Part shown: positions 1-8,101 of the stretch, piece by piece
Position numbering within the stretch: the stretch's first letter is position 1
Layout of the letters: each line of letters begins with the position of its first letter
Made by a program: the position numbers and the translations under genes
Assembly (NCBI RefSeq): GCF_000763905.1
Contig: NZ_JRKN01000029.1
Location: 1-37,082, forward strand
Source of the DNA: Paracoccus halophilus
Lineage (GTDB): Bacteria; Pseudomonadota; Alphaproteobacteria; Rhodobacterales; Rhodobacteraceae
Direction: 5' to 3'
Length of the DNA stretch: 37,082 nt
The notes under the pieces: generated by a model
The model's input: the letters and a program-made list of their open reading frames with translations, nothing else
Database searches by the model: none
What the model was told of the DNA's origin: nothing

Positions 1-67
1 CGCTCTGAATATGCCGAACCGCTGCATGGCCGAACCTCGGCAAACCAGCCACCGCACTCGGCCATGC

Positions 68-117
68 GGCATAATCCCACTTCCGGCATAATGCGTGTTA
101 TGCCGATATCGGCATAA
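68..117. repeat. Array of GGCATAA/TTATGCC half-sites at a broken ardC
   Basis: The 7-bp word GGCATAA occurs at 68-74, 85-91 and 111-117, and its complement TTATGCC at 98-104. The last three half-sites alternate in orientation with exactly 6 bp between them (TGCGTG, then GATATC), so 98-117 is a perfect 20-bp palindrome. ArdC homology starts immediately after it. Alternating short arms with 6-bp spacers look like a site-specific recombinase core or res-type site. That reading is inference, because no recombinase gene is in view. Bases 1-67 hold no gene I can recognise. Confidence 0.5.
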
Positions 118-118
118 C

Positions 119-439
119 TGTCACGCCAGCGGCCATCACAGCCGCCTCAACCGCAATCTGACCGGCTCGTTCGGCTCGAAGAAATATGCCTTTGAGGAAA
201 TGATTGCAGAACAGACTGCGGCTTTCAGCTGCGCCGCGCTCGGGATCGTGCCGACCGTGCGTCATGCCGACTATATCGGGTCGTGGCTGGAGGTCATGCG
301 CGAGGATTCCCGCGCCATCGTCCGCGCGGCCTCGCAGGCCAGCAAGGCGGCGGACTGGCTGCTGTCGCATCTGCCGGCCGAGGACGCCGGGGAGCCGGAT
401 GCCAGCGTAACCGAGACCGACCGGAGTGCTGCGGCATGA
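119..439 (+). pseudogene. ardC: ArdC-like antirestriction protein, C-terminal fragment
   Basis: The translation contains CHASGHHSRLNR, then FGSKKYAFEE and ADYIGSWLEV followed by an Ala/Ser-rich helix. This is the conserved C-terminal part of ArdC-type antirestriction proteins with a zincin-like metallopeptidase fold, which are commonly carried by conjugative elements to protect incoming DNA. The family HExxH motif is cut: only its second half (Cys-His) remains, and upstream DNA becomes the GGCATAA array. A GTG at 95 could restart translation in frame, but the product would lack the N-terminal ssDNA-binding part and the catalytic Glu. The stop overlaps the next start as ATGA, the old operon arrangement. 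The family call is secure; loss of function is inferred. Confidence 0.8.
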
Positions 440-831
440 TCCTCCTGACCGGCACACAGCGCGACCGTCTGCTGGCCAATGGTCGCCAGCGCGATCAGGA
501 TCACATCCCGGTCGTGAAGTTCTTCAACCCACTCGGTGAAGGCGTCTGGCTCGCCACCGAACTGGATGACGATGGCGACATCATGTTCGGCCTGGCCGAT
601 CTCGGCTATCCCGAACTGGGGTCATGGAGCCTGAGCGAGATGCAGTCAGTCCGGCTGCCCTTTGGCATGGGCATTGAGCGCGATCTGCTGTTCACCGGGG
701 ATTTCCCGATCTCGGTCTGGGCCGAGGCCGCCCGTGAAACCGGCAGCATCCGCGCCGCCGAGCGTCTGCTCTACCGCGTCGGCGCGGGCTTTTCCCGTAC
801 ATCCGCCGATACAGAAAACCGGAGTGCCTGA
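436..831 (+). CDS. DUF2958 domain protein
   Basis: This 131-residue protein belongs to the DUF2958 family, small proteins usually encoded beside ardC and parB-like genes on ICEs and plasmids. The opening MILLTGTQRDRLLANG, the VVKFFNPLG segment, WLATELDDDGD and FGLADLGYPELG are typical of the family. The biochemical role is unknown. The start at 436 overlaps the ardC stop (ATGA), so it was probably translationally coupled to ardC. Upstream in-frame starts would run into the ardC frame and are unlikely. It is intact although its upstream partner is broken, so its own expression now depends on whatever promoter lies in the truncated segment. Confidence 0.8.
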   Translation: MILLTGTQRDRLLANGRQRDQDHIPVVKFFNPLGEGVWLATELDDDGDIMFGLADLGYPELGSWSLSEMQSVRLPFGMGIERDLLFTGDFPISVWAEAARETGSIRAAERLLYRVGAGFSRTSADTENRSA

Positions 832-899
832 TTTCCAGGTTTCAGGTTCTGCGGCTGGCGTCGCTGTCTTCAGAGGAAGAGGGCGGCGCTTCGCTTCGT

Positions 900-947
900 G
901 ACGGGCTGATAGCCGGAGAGAGAGGCTCACCGGCGTCCGTCATGGAG
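900..947 (+). promoter_or_regulatory. GAGAGAG-loop leader hairpin, copy 1 (before parB fragment)
   Basis: An outer stem GACGGG (900-905) pairs with TCCGTC (936-941). An inner stem GCCGG (912-916) pairs with CCGGC (930-934) and closes the 13-nt loop AGAGAGAGGCTCA. The Shine-Dalgarno GGAG (944-947) follows at once, 8 nt before the ATG at 956. Copies 2 and 3 keep the loop exactly and the pairing with compensating or wobble changes. It is probably a structured 5' UTR; its role is unknown. Confidence 0.55.
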
Positions 948-955
948 TAACTGAC

Positions 956-1417
956 ATGGCCACTGCCGTTCAGAAGATCACCCTGTCGTCCTCGCGCGAA
1001 ATTCCCTTCAACAAGCTGGTGCTCAGCCAGTCCAATGTCCGGCGCGTGAAGGCCGGTATCTCGGTCGAGGAGCTGGCCGAGTCCATCGCCCGTCGTGGCC
1101 TGATCCAGTCCCTGCATGTCCGCCCGGTCGTAGATGCCGAGGGCAAGGAAACCGGCATGTTCGAGGTGCCCGCCGGTGGTCGCCGCTTCCGGGCGCTGGA
1201 ACTGCTGGGCAAGCAGAAGCGTCTCGCCAAAATCGCGCCGGTTCCGTGCGTGGTGTCGGAGGCCAGCGCCGATGTGCTGATCGACGAGGTTTCGCTTGCC
1301 GAGAATATCGAACGCGCACCGCTGCATCCGCTCGACCAGTTCCGCGCTTTCCAGGCCATGCGCGAAAAGGGCATGACCGAGGAAGCCATCGCGGCTGCCT
1401 TCTTCGTCGATGCCAAG
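956..1417 (+). pseudogene. parB: ParB-like protein, truncated first copy
   Basis: This is the N-terminal 154 residues of the same ParB-like protein that is complete at 5866-8004. It holds the ParB N-terminal domain with GGRRFRA (the arginine patch) and SLAENIER, then breaks inside the helix-turn-helix after VDAK. Reading continues to a stop at 1450 through foreign sequence, adding about ten unrelated residues. Without a complete HTH and the long C-terminal region it is unlikely to bind DNA normally. The leader hairpin and ribosome binding site are intact, so a truncated product could still be made and might interfere with the full-length protein. Confidence 0.85.
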
Positions 1418-1525
1418 ACCAACGGGGCGGATCGACGCGCCTTCCTTTGAGTCTGAGAGCCGCAGGCAGCTGTTCGAGAGGTCCACATCGCTCCATCGCA
1501 GCCCGATGATCTCGCCGCACCGACA
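1418..1525 (-). pseudogene. Tyrosine recombinase (integrase) fragment
   Basis: Read on the minus strand, this stretch gives GEIIGLRWSDVDL, then LRLSDSKEG and IRPVG in one frame. This is the region around the first catalytic arginine (the R of GLRW) of phage/ICE-type tyrosine recombinases. Only about 36 residues remain. The homology ends exactly at the break in parB (1417/1418), so this scrap lies directly at the junction. It cannot be functional. Confidence 0.7.
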
Positions 1526-1565
1526 CCGCCATGATCTGTGGTTCGGCAAATCTGGTCTTCTTCAT
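1526..1565 (-). pseudogene. IS3-family OrfA start fragment
   Basis: On the minus strand an ATG at 1565, preceded by GAGAAG, encodes MKKTRFAEPQIMAV. This closely resembles the first residues of IS3-family OrfA transposase subunits (typically MKK-S/T-RF-x-E-x-QI). Homology then breaks into the integrase fragment. It is a scrap of an insertion sequence with no inverted repeat visible nearby. Confidence 0.5.
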
Positions 1566-1633
1566 TGGAATCTTCTCGATCAACGCTACGAGAAAATTCT
1601 ACGTTTGAGCCCAGCTAATTTTGGGGACGATTA

Positions 1634-1999
1634 CCCTTCGACCTGACTGGCGGTGAGAAGGGTGACGCACCGCATTTCCCGGTCTTGCTGGCGCTCGGAC
1701 CTGATGTCGATCCGCGCGCGGCGGTCGCCGACAAGGGCTACGCCAGCAAGGCCAACCGGAAGGCGGCGCGGGTGCGCGGCATCATCCCCGTCATTCCGCA
1801 CAACGCCAACGAGAAGAACAAACCCGGCTTATTTGCAAAGGCCATCTACAGGGGGCGCGCCCGCATCGAGCAGGCAGTCGGCAAGCTAAAGCGTTTCAAA
1901 CGTGTTGCGCTACGATGCGAAAAGACGAAGCGGAACTTCGCATCCATCGGCGCTCTCGCAGCCGCGTTCGTCTTGGTCAAATCCGTCCACACAGCCTAG
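1634..1999 (+). pseudogene. IS5-family transposase, C-terminal fragment
   Basis: The frame reads PFDLTGGEKGDAPHF, then VADKGYASKANR, RGIIPVIPHN, KAIYRGRARIEQAVGKLKR and ends in VLVKSVHTA before the stop at 1997-1999. This is the C-terminal part of a DDE transposase of the IS5 family (IS427-like group). It includes the DKGY block with the second catalytic Asp and the RxxxE block with the catalytic Glu. The N-terminal part is missing and there is no start codon in the homologous region, so it is an IS remnant. It probably marks the entry point of the stress cassette that follows. I see no confident terminal repeat. Confidence 0.75.
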
Positions 2000-2124
2000 C
2001 AAGGGATAAGTTAAACAAACTCGCGGACGGTGGCAAAAGGGGTATGATGACAATATCCAGCCTTATGCTGTGTCTCAGCTTCACTAGAGCGGTCTTCTCA
2101 TATTGTCTGCACAAAAGAGGCCCT

Positions 2125-3468
2125 GTGCCCGAGAGCAAAGTACACGAGCTTGTCAGCCTGTCGTTTAACGATGACGTTCGAGAAAATTCTGTCAGCCTGG
2201 CCAACGAGCATCCGGCCGACATTGCCGCTGCATTGCAACAAACCGAGCCGGCGCATGCGTGGTCGATCCTGAGGGAAGCAGCCAAACCGCGGCAGGCTGA
2301 CATATTCGGCTATCTCGCCCTCGATTTTCAGGCGCAGCTCGCCACGATCATGCCGCGCGCTGATCTGGCGGCCATCTTCGTGGAGATGAACGCTGACGAC
2401 CGCGCCGACCTCTACAAGAAGCTGACGGACGAGCAGCGCGAGGCGCTGATGCCCGCTCTTGCGCAGGCCGAACGCGAAGACATCAGGCAACTGGCCGCCT
2501 ATGAGGAAGGCACGGCCGGCGCGCTGATGACGTCGGACTACGCGTCCCTGTCGCCACAGCTCAATGCGAAGCAGGCGATTGAAATGCTGCGTCATGAAGC
2601 GCCCAACAAGGAAACCATCTACCGCGCTTATGTCGTCGACGGCGAGCGCCATCTGCTCGGCTCGGTCAGGCTCCAGGATCTCATTACCGCACATGGCGAC
2701 GTCAAGGTCGCCGATCTGATGGAGCGCAACACCCATGCGATTCCAGTCAATGCCGACGTCGAGGACGCCGCCCGCAAAATCGCCCGCTACGACGTGATTG
2801 CGCTGCCGGTGATCGACGCGCAAGAGCGGCTGGTCGGCATTATCACCCATGACGATGCACTGGACGTGATGGAAGCGGAGGCGACCGAGGATTTCCAGCG
2901 GTTGGGAACCGTCACCAAACTGGATTCGAGCGTTGCGACCGCAACCGTACCAATGCTCTACCGGGCGCGCATCGCCTGGCTGATGCTGCTCGTCTTCGGC
3001 AACATCTTTTCAGGGGCAGGCATAGCCCATTTCGAAGACACGATCGCCGCCTATCTGGCATTGATGTTTTTCCTCCCGATTTTGATCGCGTCGGGCGGCA
3101 ATGCTGGCTCGCAATCCGCAACCTTGATGGTGCGGGCGCTGGCGACCGGCGATATTCGCATTTCCGACTGGGGCCGTGTTCTGGGCCGCGAACTGGTGGT
3201 AGCGATACTGCTGGGGCTGAGCATGGCGGCGGCCATCGCCGTTATTGGCGTCTTTCGTGGCGGCCCCGACATTGCAATCGTGATTGCGCTGTCGATGGTG
3301 GTGATCGTCATCGCTGGCAGCATGATCGGCATGCTGCTGCCGTTTATCCTCAGTCGCTTCAATATGGATCCGGCCACTGCTAGCACGCCACTGGTGACCT
3401 CGATCGCGGACGCCACCGGCGTTCTGGTCTATTTTTCGATCGCAAAAGCAATTCTTTCGCTGCCTTAA
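2125..3468 (+). CDS. mgtE: Magnesium transporter MgtE
   Basis: This predicted inner-membrane Mg2+ channel has the MgtE domain order. An N-terminal helical domain (about residues 20-125) contains the ADLYKKL and EREDIRQLAAYEEGTAG segments. Two CBS domains follow (about 130-255, ending VVDGERHLLGSV, VIALPVIDAQERLVGIIT). Five transmembrane helices come last (about 275-447), with PILIASGGNAGSQSA, the conserved pore region. I chose GTG 2125, preceded by AGAGG, because the resulting 447 residues match the usual length. The frame is open upstream to 1915, with alternative starts near 2044. Region 2000-2124 is a short linker with no gene. Context suggests imported stress or ion-homeostasis cargo. Confidence 0.85.
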   Translation: MPESKVHELVSLSFNDDVRENSVSLANEHPADIAAALQQTEPAHAWSILREAAKPRQADIFGYLALDFQAQLATIMPRADLAAIFVEMNADDRADLYKKLTDEQREALMPALAQAEREDIRQLAAYEEGTAGALMTSDYASLSPQLNAKQAIEMLRHEAPNKETIYRAYVVDGERHLLGSVRLQDLITAHGDVKVADLMERNTHAIPVNADVEDAARKIARYDVIALPVIDAQERLVGIITHDDALDVMEAEATEDFQRLGTVTKLDSSVATATVPMLYRARIAWLMLLVFGNIFSGAGIAHFEDTIAAYLALMFFLPILIASGGNAGSQSATLMVRALATGDIRISDWGRVLGRELVVAILLGLSMAAAIAVIGVFRGGPDIAIVIALSMVVIVIAGSMIGMLLPFILSRFNMDPATASTPLVTSIADATGVLVYFSIAKAILSLP

Positions 3469-3643
3469 GCAGAAAATCGGGGCCGCTGGTCGCGAGGAGG
3501 TGCTTTCCGCGCGCGCATCATCTATGGTGCGAGCAAATAATCGAAGAGATCATGGCGAGATCCGGTTCCATGCGACACAAGCCCTTGGCAGCCGGTGCAT
3601 AATTGCGGATCAGCTTATTCGTCAACACCAATAAGGAGACTTT

Positions 3644-4765
3644 ATGCTTTATGTAGACATTCCCACGCGAAGCGAATTCGCAACTTTGTCCAAGGCGCGC
3701 GCGGATACCTGCGTTTCGATCTACGTCAGGACCACGCCGGTCACGCAGGAGGTGGCAGCATCCCGGATCGAGTTCGGCAATCTCATGCGCGAGGTCCAGT
3801 CGCAGCTTCAGGACGTGGGCTTCAACAAACGGCGTCTCGCGGCCCTCATGGACAGCTTGAGCGACCTGCTCGACGACGATGAGTTCTGGCGCTTTCAGGC
3901 AAACAGTCTAGCCGTGTTCGCGACGGCGGACTCGATCCGCGCCTATCGGCTGGCCAATGATCTGACCTCGATGGTGCAGGTTTCCGACCGTTTCCATTTG
4001 AAGCCGCTTTTGCGCGCCGTCACCTTCCCGCATTCCGCTTTCATCCTCGCACTTTCGGAAAACGCCGTCCGCTTTGTCGAGATGCATGCCGATCTTGCGC
4101 CGGAGGTGGTGAAGGTGCCCGATATGCCCAAGGATGCTGCGTCCTCGGCAGGCAAGTCGACCTTGAACGACCGCACCTTCAGCGGTCGCATTCATGGATC
4201 CGAAGGACAGAACGTCCGCCTTCAGCAATATGTCCGCAAGGTTGACGCCGCACTTCGCCAAGTATTGTCTGGTCGCGAGTCCCCGCTGGTTCTTGCCGCC
4301 ACCGGCAGGCTGGCGTCGCTCTTCGCCCAGACCTGCTCCTATCCGCATCTTTTGAAGGATACGATCGCCGACAGCCCTGACCAGTTCAGTGAGGCGCAGC
4401 TTGCCAATAAGGCCCGACCCATCCTCGATAAGGCTTATGCATCCGAAATTGCCGACATCCATGCGCTTTTCGACAAGCGTGCCGGGGACAACCGCGCGAC
4501 GACCGACATGGCGGACGCCGCGCGGGCGGCAACCTTTGGTGGCATCGACACGCTGCTTATCGATATCGACACCACCGTTCCCGGCTTTGTCGATGATGAA
4601 AGCGGCGCGGTCACCTTCGTCGAGAAAGATGACGCAAAGGCCTATGGTGTTGTCGATGAGATCGCGGCACGTGCGCTGGCGAGCGGCGCCCGTGTCATGG
4701 GTGTGCGGCGCGAGGATATTCCAGGAAAGGGTGAGCTCGCCGCGGTTCTACGCTATCCAGTCTAG
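3644..4765 (+). CDS. BaeRF-family (release-factor-like) protein
   Basis: This 373-residue soluble protein resembles the bacterial archaeo-eukaryotic release factor (baeRF) group, related to eRF1/pelota domains and thought to act on ribosomes under stress. Supporting segments are the N-terminal LSKARADTCVSIYVRTTP, a middle part with RFHLKPLLRA and FILALSENAVRFVE, and a C-terminal GIDTLLIDID with GVVDEIAARALASGARVMGVRREDIPGKGELAAVLRY. The start at 3644 has a strong ribosome binding site, AAGGAGA. It sits between mgtE and a universal stress protein gene in the same direction. Family membership is from remembered sequence features, and no biochemical role is established here. Confidence 0.65.
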   Translation: MLYVDIPTRSEFATLSKARADTCVSIYVRTTPVTQEVAASRIEFGNLMREVQSQLQDVGFNKRRLAALMDSLSDLLDDDEFWRFQANSLAVFATADSIRAYRLANDLTSMVQVSDRFHLKPLLRAVTFPHSAFILALSENAVRFVEMHADLAPEVVKVPDMPKDAASSAGKSTLNDRTFSGRIHGSEGQNVRLQQYVRKVDAALRQVLSGRESPLVLAATGRLASLFAQTCSYPHLLKDTIADSPDQFSEAQLANKARPILDKAYASEIADIHALFDKRAGDNRATTDMADAARAATFGGIDTLLIDIDTTVPGFVDDESGAVTFVEKDDAKAYGVVDEIAARALASGARVMGVRREDIPGKGELAAVLRYPV

Positions 4766-4822
4766 TAACCACGGGAGGAGCCCATACCGCTTGGCTCCTC
4801 CGCTCATGTCAGGAGATCCGGC

Positions 4823-5716
4823 GTGACGATCAAAACAATCATTGCAGCGATCGCCCTCGAAAATGGTGAGCAGCAGGTAGCGCGCCGCGCGATCCGGCTT
4901 GCAGTCGACCACGGGGCCAAGCTCGTGCTGGCTCATGCGATCGAGAGCCTTCCGGAATCTGATCCCGATCTTCCGGCCCCGGCCAACGAGGAAGCAATCG
5001 CTAACGTGCTGGAGGCAGAGGCTATCGCATCACTCAAGCAGATGGCCGAGAGTGCGACGGTTCAGACAGAAATCGAGGTCGAATGCGGCAAAGCCGACCA
5101 GTTTATCGAGCGTCTGATCCGCGACCACGCTGCTGATCTACTTGTCATCGGACCAGGAAAGCCTCAAAATCTGCGCGAAAGAATATTCGGCTCGACCGCC
5201 GACCGGGTCGTCCGCGCCGGGGTATGTCCGATCGTGGTCGTCAAGCGCGCGGCCGACGAGCCATACCACCGTGTGATTGCGGCCATTGATTTTTCCCCAA
5301 TGTCGTTTGCGGCAGCACAGAGCGCTGCGCAAATAGCCCCCTCGGCGAAACTTGAGTTGATACACTTCCTCGAGATCCCGCTTACGTTCGAGCAGGCCAT
5401 GCTGAAAGTGGGAACCTCTCAGGCCGAGCTCGACCAATATCGTCAAGCCAAAGCAAAGACTGCCTACGTAGAATTGCGCTCTATCCGTGCAGATCTCGCT
5501 CTGACAGGAAGAATCCGGGTCGTTCGCGGCGATCCCGCCACGGCGCTGGTGCGGCTGGCGAGGAGCGGAAGAACAGACCTCATCGCGCTCGGCATTCAAG
5601 GAAAGAGCGCGGTATCCAAGTTGATTTTGGGCAGTGCCGCGCGCCGCGTGCTCGCGGCTTCATCGTGTGATGTGCTTCTGTCAGGTGGCGCAATTTCGAG
5701 GGATTACTCGGCATGA
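4823..5716 (+). CDS. Tandem universal stress protein (UspA family)
   Basis: This 297-residue protein has two UspA domains (about 1-145 and 148-297). Each carries the C-terminal nucleotide-binding signature: IGPG...FGSTADRVV with CPIVVVK in the first, and LGIQG...LGSAARRVL with SSCDVLL in the second. Both have the Gly-rich spacing of ATP-binding Usps. Tandem Usps are cytoplasmic stress-response proteins. The GTG start is supported by AGGAG 8 nt upstream. It is the last gene of the mgtE-baeRF-usp cassette; the gap from the preceding stop is 57 bp, so co-transcription is likely. The cassette ends abruptly at 5716, 90 bp before the second parB repeat. Confidence 0.85.
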   Translation: MTIKTIIAAIALENGEQQVARRAIRLAVDHGAKLVLAHAIESLPESDPDLPAPANEEAIANVLEAEAIASLKQMAESATVQTEIEVECGKADQFIERLIRDHAADLLVIGPGKPQNLRERIFGSTADRVVRAGVCPIVVVKRAADEPYHRVIAAIDFSPMSFAAAQSAAQIAPSAKLELIHFLEIPLTFEQAMLKVGTSQAELDQYRQAKAKTAYVELRSIRADLALTGRIRVVRGDPATALVRLARSGRTDLIALGIQGKSAVSKLILGSAARRVLAASSCDVLLSGGAISRDYSA

Positions 5717-5805
5717 AGTGCGGGCGCAAGCTAATGCGGTGCGATACAATGTGACGGGCTTCGCGCCGAGGCGGGGCCCGAAGAGTGAAAGGAGGGATGG
5801 GAGAA

Positions 5806-6327
5806 TCGTGACGGGCTGATAGCCGGAGAGAGAGGCTCACCGGCGTCCGTCATGGAGTAACTGATATGGCCACTGCCGTTCAGAAGATCACGCTGTCGTC
5901 CTCGCGCGACATTCCCTTCAACAAGCTGGTTCTCAGCCAATCCAACGTCCGGCGCGTCAAAGCCGGGATCTCGGTCGAGGAACTGGCCGAGTCCATCGCC
6001 CGTCGCGGCCTGATCCAGTCCCTGCATGTCCGCCCGGTGGTGGATACCGAGGGCAAGGAAACCGGCATGTTCGAGGTGCCCGCCGGCGGTCGCCGGTTCC
6101 GCGCGCTGGAACTGCTGGTCAAGCAGAAACGCCTCGCCAAAATCGCGCCGGTCCCCTGCGTGCTGTCTGAGGCCAGCGCCGATGTGCTGATCGACGAGGT
6201 GTCGCTCGCCGAGAATATCGAGCGCGCACCGCTGCATCCGCTCGACCAGTTCCGCGCCTTCCAGGCCATGCGGGAAAAGGGCATGACCGAGGAAGCCATT
6301 GCTGCCGCCTTCTTCGTGGATGCCAAG
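5806..6327. repeat. Diverged 522-bp repeat, copy 2
   Basis: This is the partner of 896-1417. It covers the parB leader and codons 1-154, after which this copy continues as the complete gene. The sequence just before it (5717-5805) has no counterpart before copy 1 and holds no gene. It contains only GC-rich inverted segments and one extra GTGACGGG word at 5751. Confidence 0.9.
5810..5857 (+). promoter_or_regulatory. GAGAGAG-loop leader hairpin, copy 2 (before parB)
   Basis: This has the same structure as copy 1: GACGGG (5810-5815) pairs with TCCGTC (5846-5851), and the inner GCCGG/CCGGC stem closes the identical 13-nt loop. GGAG (5854-5857) follows as the ribosome binding site for the ATG at 5866. 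The upstream flank differs completely from copy 1, so conservation stops at the hairpin and supports it as the functional unit. Confidence 0.55.
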
Positions 6328-8004
6328 GTGGTGAAGCAGCGCCTGCGGCTGGTTTCTGTCTCACCGGCATTGCTCGACGTCTATGCCGAGGACGGCATGA
6401 CGCTGGAGCAGCTCATGGCCTTCAGCGTCAGTTCTGACCATCCCCGGCAGGAGCATGTCTGGGAAGCGATCAAGGATGGCTGGCAGAAAGAACCCTACCA
6501 CATCCGCCGCCTGCTGACCGAAACCACGGTCCGCGCCGCCGACAAGCGGGCGGTGTTTGTCGGTATTGCCGCCTATGAAGAGGCTGGCGGTTGCGTCCTG
6601 CGTGATCTCTTCCAGCAGGACGATGGCGGCTGGCTGCAAGATCCGGTGCTGCTCGACCGGCTGGTCGGCGAAAAACTCAAGGCCGAGGCCGAAGCCACCG
6701 CCGCCGAGGGCTGGAAGTGGATCGAGGTCGCCATCACCTTTCCCTATGGCCACGACCATGGGCTCCGCCAGATTGTCGGCACCACGGTCGATCTGAGCGA
6801 AGAGGAACGGGCCACCCGCGAGGCATTGCGTGACGAATATGACCGGCTTGAAGCCGAATATGGCGAGGCCGACGAACTGCCGGACGAGATCGACGCCCGC
6901 CTCGGTGAGATCGAACAGGCGCTGGAAACCTTCGAGCGCCGTCCGATAACCTTCGAGCCGGACCAGATCAGCATGGCGGGTGTCTTCATCAGCATCGACG
7001 CCGATGGCGCATTGCTGATCGAGCGCGGCTATGTTCGCCCCGAGGATGAAACGCCTGCGGAACCGGAAGCTGAAATCGTTGACCCGGAAACCGGCGAGGT
7101 GATCCAGCAGGCAGAACCGGAGGTAAGCCGCATGGGTGCAATTATCACGCTGGGCGGCCAGGCGGTCGAAACTGAGGAGGAAGACGAGGCCGACACCATC
7201 AAGCCGCTGCCCGATCGCCTGGTCAGCGAGCTGACCGCGCATCGGACCCTGGCGCTGCGGGATGCGGTGGCAGTAAACCCGCATGTCGCTATGACGGCAC
7301 TGCTGCACAGGCTGGTCATGGATTGCTTCATGCCGTATTCCAGTAAGGGATGCCTCGAAGCACAGGTCCGGGAGGTTCATCTGCTCGCTCAGGCCGAGGA
7401 TCTGCGCGATAGCGCTTCGGCCAAGGCCATCGCTGACCGCCACGAACGCTGGGGCGATCATGTCCCGGCAGACGATGCCGCCCTCTGGGATTGGCTGACC
7501 GATCTGGACGATGGTTCGCGTATGGAGTTGCTCGCCCATTGCGTCAGCTTCGGCGTCAACGCCCTTTATGAGAAGCCGAATCCTTACAGCGGTACGGGCG
7601 TCAGCCAGCACGGGCTGGACATCCGCCTGTCGCAGGCTGACCGGCTGGCCCGTTCGACCGGCCTCGACATGGTGGCTGTGGGCTGGAGGCCGACGGTTGG
7701 CAATTATCTCGGCCGCGTGACCAAGCCACGTATCCTTGAAGCCGTGCGCGAAGGGGCCGGAGACCGGGCTGCCGATCTGATCGGGCACCTCAAGAAAGGC
7801 GACATGGCCAAGGAGGCCGAACGCCTGCTGGCGGAGACCGGCTGGCTGCCCGAGCCGCTGCGCATGATGGACGACGGTATCGAAGTCGATCCGGTATCAG
7901 GTGCTGCGGCGGAAGCCGACGATCTGCCCGATTTCCTCTCCGGCGATGGCGAAGACGACCCGGCTGACGACGAGGAAGATCAGCATATGGTCGCCGCAGA
8001 ATAG
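5866..8004 (+). CDS. parB: ParB/RepB/Spo0J-like protein, long form
   Basis: This 712-residue protein has an N-terminal ParB domain (about 15-120; GGRRFRA at 74-80, SLAENIER at 113-120), then an HTH region (GMTEEAIAAAFFVDAKVVKQRLRLV, about 139-163). A long C-terminal part contains acidic stretches (EAEIVDPETGEVI, ETEEEDEADTI) and a very acidic tail. Long ParB-like proteins of this type are standard in sphingomonad and rhizobial ICEs. They may act in partition, in transcription or as ParB-like CTPases or nucleases. The gene is not beside parA (22535), so a classical parAB operon is absent. The leader hairpin and GGAG site precede it, and a good terminator follows at 8061. The first 154 codons are duplicated at 956. 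Confidence 0.8.
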   Translation: MATAVQKITLSSSRDIPFNKLVLSQSNVRRVKAGISVEELAESIARRGLIQSLHVRPVVDTEGKETGMFEVPAGGRRFRALELLVKQKRLAKIAPVPCVLSEASADVLIDEVSLAENIERAPLHPLDQFRAFQAMREKGMTEEAIAAAFFVDAKVVKQRLRLVSVSPALLDVYAEDGMTLEQLMAFSVSSDHPRQEHVWEAIKDGWQKEPYHIRRLLTETTVRAADKRAVFVGIAAYEEAGGCVLRDLFQQDDGGWLQDPVLLDRLVGEKLKAEAEATAAEGWKWIEVAITFPYGHDHGLRQIVGTTVDLSEEERATREALRDEYDRLEAEYGEADELPDEIDARLGEIEQALETFERRPITFEPDQISMAGVFISIDADGALLIERGYVRPEDETPAEPEAEIVDPETGEVIQQAEPEVSRMGAIITLGGQAVETEEEDEADTIKPLPDRLVSELTAHRTLALRDAVAVNPHVAMTALLHRLVMDCFMPYSSKGCLEAQVREVHLLAQAEDLRDSASAKAIADRHERWGDHVPADDAALWDWLTDLDDGSRMELLAHCVSFGVNALYEKPNPYSGTGVSQHGLDIRLSQADRLARSTGLDMVAVGWRPTVGNYLGRVTKPRILEAVREGAGDRAADLIGHLKKGDMAKEAERLLAETGWLPEPLRMMDDGIEVDPVSGAAAEADDLPDFLSGDGEDDPADDEEDQHMVAAE

Positions 8005-8060
8005 CGCTCGTGCGGGGCGGCTTCGGTCGCCTCGTTTATCGCCCTCCGTTTCCGCAACTC

Positions 8061-8090
8061 GCCCGATCCTCGTGATCGGGCTTTTTCTTT
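8061..8090 (+). terminator. Rho-independent terminator after parB
   Basis: GCCCGATC (8061-8068) and GATCGGGC (8074-8081) form an 8-bp stem with a 5-nt loop, followed by a T-rich run (8082-8090). It lies 56 nt after the parB stop and just before the start of the next small gene. Confidence 0.8.
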
Positions 8091-8101
8091 CGAGAGCCGC
8101 C

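Larger units (their letters stand above)
896..1417 (+). repeat. Diverged 522-bp repeat, copy 1
   Basis: This segment matches 5806-6327 at a constant offset of 4910 bp: the leader, ribosome binding site and first 154 codons of parB. The proteins differ at only four positions in the repeat (E15D, A61T, G85V, V100L), with further silent differences. Both edges are sharp. On the left, identity ends at TCGTG (896-900). On the right it ends after the AAG codon at 1415-1417. The divergence argues against a very recent tandem duplication. Confidence 0.9.

Noticed and set aside
942..950. Two-codon upstream frame ATG-GAG-stop in the GAGAGAG leaders
   Set aside because: It is present in copies 1-3 (stop TAA or TGA), but GGAG is the ribosome binding site of the real gene, so the frame is most simply a by-product of the AT-GGAG-TRA sequence.
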